The notes under the pieces were generated by a model that worked only from the letters and a program-made list of their open reading frames with translations, was not told the DNA's origin and ran no database searches. Shown in pieces: positions 16,396 through 24,146 of a stretch of 64,000 bases of DNA; the stretch's first letter is position 1; every line of letters begins with the position of its first letter. Origin of the DNA: Oscillospiraceae bacterium (GTDB taxonomy: Bacteria > Bacillota > Clostridia > Oscillospirales > Acutalibacteraceae); the NCBI GenBank assembly GCA_902802375.1, contig CADCLS010000001.1, forward strand, positions 186,001-250,000. Reading direction: 5' to 3'. The translations under genes and the position numbers were made by a program.

Positions 16396-16671
16396 TTACT
16401 TTTTATTTTCATTATTCCTGTTCATCTTTTGCAGTTCGGTTATCAGTTTGCCGGTAGCAATGTCGGTGTTATAAACCGCGCTGTTAGTTGCCGGTGATGA
16501 TACATTACCCGTTTCGCCGCCTTCCTCAAAAAGGCCTATGATAAGCGTGCCGCCGGTCGTAATAAGAATTGTTGATATCTTAAATTCACCAGAAAACAGG
16601 CACAGAATAAATCCTATGGCGGCACCTACAAGTGCTAGTATACATATACCTTTCAATGTGATTTTTCTCAT
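16396..16671 (-). CDS. Small membrane protein with C-terminal TDIATGKLITELQK motif (paralogue 1)
   Basis: 91 aa: two hydrophobic segments (~residues 8-26 and 32-48) with a short FSGEF link between them, then a soluble tail ending in Y-N-T-D-I-A-T-G-K-L-I-T-E-L-Q-K. The whole protein is paralogous to the one at 20927-21292 on the other side of the topoisomerase genes (shared CLFSGEF and the tail motif). Ribosome site TTAGGAG. Function unknown; two helices plus a short conserved tail would suit a membrane anchor or regulator. Confidence 0.75.
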   Translation of the reverse strand: MRKITLKGICILALVGAAIGFILCLFSGEFKISTILITTGGTLIIGLFEEGGETGNVSSPATNSAVYNTDIATGKLITELQKMNRNNENKK

Positions 16672-16729
16672 TTTGTTTTCTCCTAAAACTTATTTTTTTC
16701 TAAATTAAGATAAGAATATTTACTACCAA

Positions 16730-18976
16730 TTAAAAAGGTTTTCCCTTTGTTGCTCTCTTGCCAACACCGAGTTTTGAGACAACATATTCCTTTTCATTAT
16801 ATATAAATCGGCCATTTTGATTGACTGCATCAGCAAAGACAACTTCATCGCCCTTGTTAAGTTTGATGCCGATCACGCCTACGGAATTGCGTTTCAATAT
16901 AGAGATACTTCCCTGATCAAAGGAAACGCAAAGCCGATTTTTTGTGATAAGCACGATATCGCCCTTGTTGGAAAGCGGCATAACGGAGACGAGCAGATCG
17001 TTTTCACCAAGTTTGGTAGCATCTATTGTTCTGCGAGACGTAGCGTACTCGGAAACTTGAATTTTTTTCACAATACCGTTCTTTGTAGTTAAGAGCAGTT
17101 TTTCGTGCAGTTTTAGGTTGGAAACGACGGAAATCACTGTCTCCTGCTGCGTAAGTGCGGAGACCGATTCCAGCGGGACGCCCTTATCGTTGTATCTTCC
17201 AATAGGAACGGAGAGAACTTTGATCTGGTGACACTTGCCCTCGGCGGTGAAGACGTAAAGTCTGCCGACGTTCATAACCTCGCAGACGAAGCGATAATCG
17301 TTCAGGATATTGGCGGAGTTGCGCTCGTAGGTCGCGGTATCGATGAGTTTGATATAACCGAAACGGTTGATAAGCGCGTAGACCTTTTCCTCTTTTATCT
17401 CTGCTTTTTTGATGACGACCGCTTCGCCGTCGATGATCTCGGTCTTCCGCTTCTTCGCGTATTTCGCCTTTATTTCGAGCAGGTCGGCACGGAGTTTATG
17501 GTTTAGTTTCGTTCTGCTTCCGACGTAGCCGGAGTATATCTCGATATTCTTACGGCACTTTGCGAGTTCTTTGACGAGTATGTTCATCTCCAGCCCGATC
17601 AACTTCTGCATACGCATTTCGAGTATCGCATCGGCCTGTACGTCTGTAAACCGGAACTTCGCAGCGATCTTCTCGCTCGCCTTCGTCTTGAATTTAATAC
17701 CTTCCGTAACGCCCTTTGTAAAACATTGCTTGACCTGCGCGACCGTCGTCGAACCGCGAAGCGTTTCAATGATGGCGTCGATACATTCGACGGCTTTTAT
17801 AAGCCCTTCGCGCACCTCGGCGGCTTTCTTTTCTTTTTCGAGAAGGTTTTTATACTTTCTCATTTGCGTTTCGCGGTAGAAATCGAGAAATTCGTTAAGA
17901 ATACGGATCAACGGCATCTGGGAAGGAATCCCGTTTGAAAGCAACATGGCGTTATAGCCAAAGGTGTCCTCCAACTTTGCCTTTTTGTAAAGCAGGTTGA
18001 TATTCTGCTGAACGTCTGCGTCCTTCCGCAGTTCTATAACGATGCGGATCCCGTCTTTGCCGGAGAAGTTTTTTATATCCGTTACATCGGGCATAACCTT
18101 AGACCTGGCAAGATTTGCAACGGTGTCCATAAACTTGTCAATACTGCCGATCATCGTACAGGGGATCTCGGTAACGACGATATTCGTCTTGCCGCGTTCG
18201 CCTTTCTCGGCCTTCACTCTGCCCCGCACGCGGATCTTTCCGGCTCCGGCGGCGTAGATCTCCGGCAGTTCGATTTTATTGACTATTATCCCGCCGGTGG
18301 CAAAATCCGGACCTTGAACGTATTCGAACAGTTTTTCCGGTTTAAGTTTTGGGTTATCTATCAACGCCACGCAGGCGTCGACGACTTCGCCGAGGTTGTG
18401 AGTCGGCATTTTGGAAGCCATACTGACGGCGATACCGTCGGTGCCGGAGATAAGTATATTCGGAATACACGCGGGGAGCACCGTCGGCTCCTTTTCCTTG
18501 TTGTCGAAGTTTGGGACGAAATCTACGGTTTCTTTGTCGAGATCGGAAAGCAGAACGTCCTCGGAGATCGGGGCGAGACGGCATTCGGTATAGCGCGAAG
18601 CCGCCGCGTCGTCCCCTTCAACGGAACCGAAGTTGCCGTGTCCATCGACAAGCGGGTGGTTGTAGCACCAATCCTGCGCCATATGCACCATCGCATCATA
18701 AATCGAAGCGTCGCCGTGCGGGTGGTATTTACCCATCGTCTCGCCCACCACGCGGGCGGATTTTTTATAATCGCCGGAGGAGGAAAGTCCGAGCGACTTC
18801 ATCGCCCAAAGTATCCGGCGATGCACCGGCTTCAAGCCGTCGCGCACGTCGGGGATCGCGCGGTCGGTGATTACGCTGACGGCGTAATCTATGTACGCGG
18901 AAGACATTTCGTCGGTAAAATCCGTGGAGATGATGTCTTCGATTATTTCTTCCTGTATTTCATTCTTTTTTGCCAT
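16730..18976 (-). CDS. Type IIA DNA topoisomerase subunit A (GyrA/ParC-like), element-borne
   Basis: DNA-cleaving subunit, 748 aa. N-terminal: SSAYIDYAVSVI, RAIPDVRDGLKPVHRR, the quinolone-determining segment KYHPHGDASIYDAMV, catalytic Tyr129 in ASRYTE. A coiled-coil tower and C-gate follow (~350-490), then a C-terminal beta-pinwheel ending GVGKRATKGKPF. Residue 90 is Ala where E. coli GyrA has Ser83 (as in mycobacterial GyrA); Asp94 is kept. No QRRGGKG-type GyrA box is visible in the first blade, which points to topo IV-like relaxation/decatenation rather than negative supercoiling. Start at ATG nine bases after TGAGGG. It follows the B subunit in one operon. Most of the gene is GC-richer than its neighbours. 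Confidence 0.92.
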   Translation of the reverse strand: MAKKNEIQEEIIEDIISTDFTDEMSSAYIDYAVSVITDRAIPDVRDGLKPVHRRILWAMKSLGLSSSGDYKKSARVVGETMGKYHPHGDASIYDAMVHMAQDWCYNHPLVDGHGNFGSVEGDDAAASRYTECRLAPISEDVLLSDLDKETVDFVPNFDNKEKEPTVLPACIPNILISGTDGIAVSMASKMPTHNLGEVVDACVALIDNPKLKPEKLFEYVQGPDFATGGIIVNKIELPEIYAAGAGKIRVRGRVKAEKGERGKTNIVVTEIPCTMIGSIDKFMDTVANLARSKVMPDVTDIKNFSGKDGIRIVIELRKDADVQQNINLLYKKAKLEDTFGYNAMLLSNGIPSQMPLIRILNEFLDFYRETQMRKYKNLLEKEKKAAEVREGLIKAVECIDAIIETLRGSTTVAQVKQCFTKGVTEGIKFKTKASEKIAAKFRFTDVQADAILEMRMQKLIGLEMNILVKELAKCRKNIEIYSGYVGSRTKLNHKLRADLLEIKAKYAKKRKTEIIDGEAVVIKKAEIKEEKVYALINRFGYIKLIDTATYERNSANILNDYRFVCEVMNVGRLYVFTAEGKCHQIKVLSVPIGRYNDKGVPLESVSALTQQETVISVVSNLKLHEKLLLTTKNGIVKKIQVSEYATSRRTIDATKLGENDLLVSVMPLSNKGDIVLITKNRLCVSFDQGSISILKRNSVGVIGIKLNKGDEVVFADAVNQNGRFIYNEKEYVVSKLGVGKRATKGKPF

Positions 18977-18987
18977 TGATTTCGCCC

Positions 18988-20904
18988 TCACACGTCGAGA
19001 TTTGCCTTGTCGGCGTTACTTACGATATATTCGCGGCGCGGAGCGACCTCCTCGCCCATAAGGACGGAGGTAAGGCGGTTCGCGTCGATGACGTCCTGCA
19101 TATTGATCTGTTTCAGTTTGCGCGTTTTCGGATCCATCGTCGTTTCCCAGAGTTGGTCGGAGTCCATCTCGCCCAAACCTTTATAACGCTGGATATCGAA
19201 GGCGTTGCCGTGCTTTTTACGGTATTCGGCAAGCGCCTTGTCGTCGTAGATATATTCCGGCTTGCCGCGCTTCGGCTTTACTCTGTAAAGCGGCGGCATT
19301 GCGCGGTAGAGTTTGCCGGCGTAGATGAGTTCCGGCATAAAGCGGTAAAACAAGGTGAGCAGAAGCGTACAGATATGCCCGCCGTCAACGTCGGCGTCGG
19401 CGGCGATTATTATCTTGCTGTAGCGAAGTTTGCTTATATCGAAATCGTTACCGTACCCCTGCGAAAAGCCGCAGCCCAGCGCGTTGACGATGGATTTGAT
19501 CTCGTCGTTTGCTAAAACCTTGTCAACACTCTGCTTTTCGACGTTGAGTATCTTGCCGCGTATCGGCAATATCGCTTGATATTTGCGGTCGCGCCCGGTC
19601 TTCGCCGTGCCGCCGGCGGATTTGCCTTCGACGATGAATATCTCGCATTTGGAAGGATCGTTCGATTCCTGCCGCGCGAGTTTGCCGTTGCCTTCAAAGG
19701 CGAATTTCTTATCCGCGAGATTCGTGCGTAACTTCTCCTCTTCTTTACGCACCTTCGCCGCCGTTTCGGCGCGTGCGATGATCGTCTTCAGGCAATCGAG
19801 ATTACGGTCGAAATAATGCTGGAGTCCGGAATTGAGGATCGACATCATCGCGCTCTGAACGTCGGTATTGTCGAGTTTGGTCTTGGTTTGTCCCTCGAAG
19901 CGAGGCGACGGGTGGCTTACGGAGATGACCGCCGTCATACCGTTGCGCGTGTCGTTTCCGGTGAAACTTGCGTCCTTGCCTTTGAGATTGCCGAGTTCGC
20001 GGGCGTACTGGTTGATGACCTTCGCAAATCCGGACTTGAACCCGACGACGTGAGTACCGCCCTCCATCGTGTTGATATTGTTGCAGAAACTGACTACGTT
20101 ATCCCCATACGTCTGCGTAAAGCAGAAGGAAACGGCGATCTTGATCCCGTCCCGCTCGCCTTTGACGGTTACCGTTTCGGTTATGCGTTTTGCTTCCTGA
20201 TCCTGCGCGACGAGCGAATCGACAAACCCGGCGATCCCGTCCGGTTCGTTGAAAACCTCCGGCTCCCTGCCGTCGCGGGAGTTGACGAAGGTTATCGTCA
20301 GCGCCGGGTTGAGGAAAGCCGTCTCGCGCAATCTTTCCCTTATGGATTCGGCTTTGAATTTCACGGTATCGAATATGGTGTCGTCCGGCCAGAAAGTGAT
20401 CTTCGTGCCGGTTTTCTTCGCTTTGCCGGTCACCGGGAGCAGTTCGCCTTTTTTAAGTTTGACGGTCGGGGCGCCTTTTGCGTATTCGTCGCGCCAGACC
20501 TGTCCGTCGCGGCTTACTTCAACGATCATTTTGTTTGAAAGCGCGTTGACGACGGAGGACCCAACGCCGTGAAGTCCGCCCGCCGTTTTGTAGTTCGTGT
20601 TATCGAATTTGCCGCCCGCGTGGAGCGTCGTCATTATGATCCGTTCCGCCGGATAACCCTTTTCGTGCAGATCGACAGGTATTCCGCGCCCGTCGTCTTC
20701 GACCGTCGCGGAACCGTCTTTGTTAAGGCTGACGGAAATACTGTTGCAGTATCCGGCAAGATGCTCGTCCACGGAGTTGTCGAGTATTTCGTATACGAGA
20801 TGATTCAGCCCCTTGACCGAAGTCGATCCGACGTACATTCCTGGACGCTTGCGGACAGGATCAAGCCCCTCTAATACCGATATGTCGCTTGCGTTGTATG
20901 ACAT
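18988..20904 (-). CDS. Type IIA DNA topoisomerase subunit B (GyrB/ParE-like), element-borne
   Basis: ATPase subunit, 638 aa, the usual length for Gram-positive GyrB/ParE. GHKL ATPase: EILDNSVDEHL, DDGRGIPVD, GGLHGVGSSVVNAL; the novobiocin-contact Arg (VWRDEY) is kept. Transducer: QTKTKL (~340). TOPRIM: EIFIVEGKSAGGTAK with Glu426, then DADVDGGH (Asp503/505/507); tail QRYKGLGEM. Unusual: Lys428 replaces the near-invariant Asp of EGDSAGG (E. coli Asp426, a quinolone-resistance position). The A subunit follows 11 bases after the stop, so they form one operon. Ribosome site GGGGAG. GC-rich relative to the element. Confidence 0.93.
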   Translation of the reverse strand: MSYNASDISVLEGLDPVRKRPGMYVGSTSVKGLNHLVYEILDNSVDEHLAGYCNSISVSLNKDGSATVEDDGRGIPVDLHEKGYPAERIIMTTLHAGGKFDNTNYKTAGGLHGVGSSVVNALSNKMIVEVSRDGQVWRDEYAKGAPTVKLKKGELLPVTGKAKKTGTKITFWPDDTIFDTVKFKAESIRERLRETAFLNPALTITFVNSRDGREPEVFNEPDGIAGFVDSLVAQDQEAKRITETVTVKGERDGIKIAVSFCFTQTYGDNVVSFCNNINTMEGGTHVVGFKSGFAKVINQYARELGNLKGKDASFTGNDTRNGMTAVISVSHPSPRFEGQTKTKLDNTDVQSAMMSILNSGLQHYFDRNLDCLKTIIARAETAAKVRKEEEKLRTNLADKKFAFEGNGKLARQESNDPSKCEIFIVEGKSAGGTAKTGRDRKYQAILPIRGKILNVEKQSVDKVLANDEIKSIVNALGCGFSQGYGNDFDISKLRYSKIIIAADADVDGGHICTLLLTLFYRFMPELIYAGKLYRAMPPLYRVKPKRGKPEYIYDDKALAEYRKKHGNAFDIQRYKGLGEMDSDQLWETTMDPKTRKLKQINMQDVIDANRLTSVLMGEEVAPRREYIVSNADKANLDV

Positions 20905-20926
20905 ATTGCTCCCCTATCAATAATAA

Positions 20927-21292
20927 TCATTTTTTGTTAAGCTTTTGCAGTTCGGATATTACTTTTCCGGTGCCTAAATCTGTGTTGTACCTTACGCTGT
21001 TCACTTCGGCGGATTCAAAAATCCCCGCCTCGGGTTTATCTTTATTCAGTTTTTGAAGTTCTGAAATCACTTGTCCGGTTCCCAAATCCGTGTGATAAAG
21101 CATACTGTTCATTTCCGGCGAGGTTGGTATAGTTGGTGCTTCAACACCCGAAAGACCTATGCCTAACACTGCAAGTGTCGTCAGAACAACTATTCCTATG
21201 CTGAATTCACCGCTGAAAAGACAGATTATAAGTCCAATGCCTATACCTATGAGTGCAATTATGCTTATATCCTTTAACGAAGGATTTTTCAT
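20927..21292 (-). CDS. Small membrane protein with duplicated TDLGTGKVISELQKLNK tail (paralogue 2)
   Basis: 121 aa: two hydrophobic segments (~residues 7-25 and 32-47) around CLFSGEFSIG, then a tail holding two tandem copies of a motif with core Y-x-T-D-L-G-T-G-x-V-I-S-E-L-Q-K-L-N-K (~75-92 and ~103-120). Paralogous to the 91-aa protein at the far end of the topoisomerase operon, which has one copy. Start at ATG after AAGGAG; the longer form lacks a ribosome site. It lies 22 bases upstream of the topoisomerase B start on the same strand, so it is probably co-transcribed with it. Confidence 0.78.
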   Translation of the reverse strand: MKNPSLKDISIIALIGIGIGLIICLFSGEFSIGIVVLTTLAVLGIGLSGVEAPTIPTSPEMNSMLYHTDLGTGQVISELQKLNKDKPEAGIFESAEVNSVRYNTDLGTGKVISELQKLNKK

Positions 21293-21305
21293 TTTCGTTT
21301 CTCCT

Positions 21306-22172
21306 TTACTGTATGTCTTCAAACATTTTAAGATATTCCTTGAAACTTATTGGCGTTTGGTCGTCCGGCGCGGCGTCAACGCCGAGTTTTGAGTAAGGAT
21401 TCAGTTGCCACGCCTCGTGGGTTGAATCAAACATTGCAAAATAAGGGCGGTGGCGTATTACATAGCCCGACCGGCGAAGCAAACCCATATCTATATCTTT
21501 ACAACTGACGATATAGTTTTTGTTATACTCTTCAGGCAGTTCCGGCAATATACGGCGGCGAAAACGCCGCATAAAACTTTTGCCCTCTTTTTCTTCGGAC
21601 AAACCGTAATGCCGTCTTAGTTTGTTTAAGAAATCCCTGTCACCCGCCTTTTTTGCGGCGATATACAAAGGATTCTTTTTTATACTCTTTTCGGTAGGGC
21701 TTTTAAGCGCGAGAAGAAGTGTTTTTTCATATTTGGGAGCAAGTACCGTGGCTATCATATAAAGCTTTGTTATCATTGATTCAAGTGTGCTGTTTCGGTA
21801 AAGCACGCTGCCTTCCTGTCCCTTTCTGTTAACGTAGCAAACAGTGTAGGTGTATTTATCGCACGGCTCACTCTTAAAGCAGACTTTGAAGTTTTTATCT
21901 TTAAGGCATTTCCGGCTTGGCCATTTCAGTATTTTAAGAACATCTACTCTATACCTGCCTATCGCCGCTTTCACAGTCGCATTTGCCTCTTCCGAAAGAT
22001 AAAAGGTTTCTCCGCCAAGTAGCCGTTCGGCGGTCTTTGCCTTTTTATCGCAAAAGTATTCGTGCGAGTCCCCCTGCGGCAACTGAATGCTCATAAGATA
22101 CCTGCCGTAATGATCTTCGAGACAAGTGCAGTTTTCGATTTTTTTAATAATGTTTTTTGTGTTTTCTTTCAT
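21306..22172 (-). CDS. Hypothetical soluble protein (288 aa)
   Basis: I do not recognise a family. No signal peptide or membrane helix. The N-terminal ~150 residues are mixed alpha/beta with several Cys (e.g. KCLKDKNFKVCFKSEPCDKY). The middle has a basic RRFRRRILPELPEEY stretch (~205-220) and the C-terminus has aromatic-rich RHRPYFAMF. Start at the ATG after GGAGG, eight bases; an earlier in-frame start overlaps the upstream protease gene and lacks a ribosome site. It sits between the AAA+/M41 gene and the small membrane protein, closely spaced, suggesting one - strand operon running into the topoisomerase genes. Confidence 0.65.
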   Translation of the reverse strand: MKENTKNIIKKIENCTCLEDHYGRYLMSIQLPQGDSHEYFCDKKAKTAERLLGGETFYLSEEANATVKAAIGRYRVDVLKILKWPSRKCLKDKNFKVCFKSEPCDKYTYTVCYVNRKGQEGSVLYRNSTLESMITKLYMIATVLAPKYEKTLLLALKSPTEKSIKKNPLYIAAKKAGDRDFLNKLRRHYGLSEEKEGKSFMRRFRRRILPELPEEYNKNYIVSCKDIDMGLLRRSGYVIRHRPYFAMFDSTHEAWQLNPYSKLGVDAAPDDQTPISFKEYLKMFEDIQ

Positions 22173-22195
22173 AAACAATTCCTCCGTAATGGGTT

Positions 22196-23497
22196 TTATA
22201 TACTTACGGGTGTTATCGTGCAAGTGCTTTTTATCTCATCAATATCACGAGTTACAAGGTAACCTTTTAATGCTAACTCATTAGCAATTTTTTCAAAGAA
22301 AATACCGTTTTTTACAAGAATCTCCGTTGCTTTCATAGAAAGCCGTTCTGCTTCAAAAGCACCTACCTGTTCGAGAGCGGCTTTTGACTGCTCCGAGACA
22401 TCGGAGATTGTGCCTTGCCGCAGATTGAAACCTCCTACACATTCGCATCTTATAAGTGCTTTTTCTGTTGTGAATGCACCTTTTAAATCTTTGTTAACGC
22501 CAGTGTCGTTGCAGCCGAATTTAAGGCGCAATGCCGCTTTTCCTGCAAGTGCAGTAACTATACTTATGTACATATTATCTATTCGCGGAATGTCATCGTT
22601 TGCATTGCTGGTTACAAATGCTACCGTATCGTTTTTGTTCATATATGCCGCTATTAGCGAAACGCTACCGGGGCTTAATACTTCACTTACTGTAGCGTGA
22701 GCAGCTTCATGATAAACTATCCTCCGCATTTTTTCAGTTGTGTTTTCAAGGTTTTGTCTTTTTTTGTCTATAAGATATTCGGGCACTTTATAATATCCGC
22801 TCAAAATTGCTTTAATTAAATGCTCGTCGGTAATCGATTCCGCCGACTCATATGCCGCAATTATACCCGCTCTGTTCACAAGCGTTTGTATTGCAGCACA
22901 AGATTTACCTTCAAGAATTTTTGATATGCTTTCCATATCTTTAATATCGGTCGATTTAGTTTTTTCGAGATAATGGGCAGTTACTCTCTTGCCTTCATCA
23001 CCAAAAGCCGCATATACTTCAATTGTTTTTTCAAACCGTCCTTCACGTTTTAATGAATCCGGAAGTTTTTCAGGTTCATTTGCAGTTGCGATAACAAAGA
23101 CTTCGCTGTCCCCGATTTCATCCATCATTGCCTGTATAGTGACGAATATACTTGCATCCTTGTGATCCTTATCGTTGTTGGCGTATTTATCGATATCGTC
23201 AAGGAACACAATTGACGGTGCATTTTGTTTTGCTTCTGTAAAAATTTTATTTATATGATTTGTAAAATCTGTATCGGGCATATTTTTGCGGCACACAAAC
23301 GTTTTTCTGCCGCTTTCATAAATGAGTGCGTTTGCCATAAGCGTTTTTCCTACACCGGGTTCGCCCGAAAGCAAAAGCCCCCTCGGCGCACATACACCAA
23401 AAGCTTTATACTTATCTGTGTTTTTTAAAACATCGGCAATAATTCTTAATTCGTATTTGATCTCTTCGTAACCAATTATGCTTTCAAAAGTGTTCAT
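22196..23497 (-). CDS. FtsH-like AAA+ ATPase/M41 zinc metalloprotease without membrane anchor
   Basis: Predicted ATP-dependent protease, 433 aa. AAA+ module: Walker A GEPGVGKT (45-52), Walker B IVFLDDID (96-103), sensor TAN (138-140), arginine finger block REGRF (151-155). Peptidase M41 module: zinc motif HEAAH (263-267) and a downstream Asp in VNKDLKGA that fits the third ligand. FtsH normally has two N-terminal membrane helices and ~600+ residues; here the AAA module starts at once, so it should be soluble. It heads the run of genes leading to the topoisomerase pair and is preceded by an unusually long leader. Confidence 0.88.
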   Translation of the reverse strand: MNTFESIIGYEEIKYELRIIADVLKNTDKYKAFGVCAPRGLLLSGEPGVGKTLMANALIYESGRKTFVCRKNMPDTDFTNHINKIFTEAKQNAPSIVFLDDIDKYANNDKDHKDASIFVTIQAMMDEIGDSEVFVIATANEPEKLPDSLKREGRFEKTIEVYAAFGDEGKRVTAHYLEKTKSTDIKDMESISKILEGKSCAAIQTLVNRAGIIAAYESAESITDEHLIKAILSGYYKVPEYLIDKKRQNLENTTEKMRRIVYHEAAHATVSEVLSPGSVSLIAAYMNKNDTVAFVTSNANDDIPRIDNMYISIVTALAGKAALRLKFGCNDTGVNKDLKGAFTTEKALIRCECVGGFNLRQGTISDVSEQSKAALEQVGAFEAERLSMKATEILVKNGIFFEKIANELALKGYLVTRDIDEIKSTCTITPVSI

Positions 23498-23640
23498 AGA
23501 AGTTCCCCTTATTTTTTTATTCCCCTCAAAATAACCGTGGGAATTTCACCTCTGCCGTTATCAGCCTACGGTCGATTATATTGAGGATTAAGTTTTCAAG
23601 GTTCGTTTAAATACCGGAGTCATAGTATAGCACACTTTTT
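23498..23640 (-). promoter_or_regulatory. Long promoter/leader region of the AAA+/M41 gene
   Basis: About 140 bases without an ORF. On the minus strand a TGCTATACT extended -10 lies near 23625-23640. A leader follows with short complementary blocks (CCGTAGG...AACGG, then CCCACGG and TTTTGAGGGG) before the ribosome site AAGGGG. It could be a structured cis-regulatory leader; no known riboswitch class is recognised. Confidence 0.35.
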
Positions 23641-23678
23641 CTTTTGACCTCGGCGGAAGAGAATCAGGCGGTTTAGGC

Positions 23679-23751
23679 AAAAAAAGACGCTAAAAGTTAT
23701 ATGTGCAGAAAAGGGGAAAACTCCTCCTTTTTCCTGAAAACAACTTTTAGC
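23679..23751 (-). terminator. Long-stem terminator after the 71-aa zinc-binding gene
   Basis: Minus strand arms GCTAAAAGTT and AACTTTTAGC enclose ~43 bases with a second internal pairing (AGGAAAAAGG with CCCCTTTTCT). The outer stem is followed by GTCTTTTTTT. Confidence 0.7.
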
Positions 23752-23782
23752 ACCTTTCAATTTACGCCATATTCTGATTATC

Positions 23783-23998
23783 TTACCTGAGAGGACCCCA
23801 TTTTTTCCAATGTGGACATCCCTGATAATCGGCTTGAGTATGAGGACCGTTGAACCAACCACTTTCTCTGCTATAGCATGGGGCAGTATTCATAGGACTG
23901 TCAACCTCGACCCAGTCGCCGTATTGCTTTATTTCACGAGCCCCACCCCAATAATCACAGGTCGCACATGCTTTTGTTTGCCATACATATTGCTGCAT
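23783..23998 (-). CDS. Small Cys/His/Trp-rich, probably zinc-binding protein
   Basis: 71 aa with spaced metal ligands: CATCDYWGG (~11-19), a Cys at ~40 (APCYSRES), His at ~52, and GCPHWKKWG at the end. The CxxC...C...CPHW arrangement suggests one zinc knuckle and resembles small cargo proteins on Firmicutes mobile elements. Function unknown. Strong ribosome site GGGAGGG five bases before ATG. A monocistronic unit ending in a long-stem terminator. Confidence 0.7.
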   Translation of the reverse strand: MQQYVWQTKACATCDYWGGAREIKQYGDWVEVDSPMNTAPCYSRESGWFNGPHTQADYQGCPHWKKWGPLR

Positions 23999-24112
23999 AA
24001 TATCCCTCCCTTCTATAAAAGAATTGAAAAGTTGTGTTCGGATTGTTTATTAAATTTTGCCACATTATAACAAACAATTCTTTTTGACCGCACTGGCTAA
24101 TGCAAAGATACA

Positions 24113-24146
24113 TAATAAACCATGAGGTTTTCTCATGGCTTATTAC
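24113..24146. terminator. Terminator of the zinc-ribbon/HTH gene
   Basis: Arms ATAAACCATGAG / CTCATGGCTTAT around GTTTT. The stop codon of the minus-strand gene lies inside the hairpin. Confidence 0.7.

Noticed and set aside
18314-20538. Several long + strand ORFs opposite the topoisomerase genes
   Set aside because: They are antisense shadows favoured by the higher GC there; composition is Arg/Val/Phe-rich without motifs or ribosome sites, and the minus-strand frames are unmistakable.
23620-23862. 80-codon minus-strand ORF downstream of the zinc-binding protein
   Set aside because: Overlaps the real 71-aa gene in another frame, runs through a terminator, and lacks a ribosome site.
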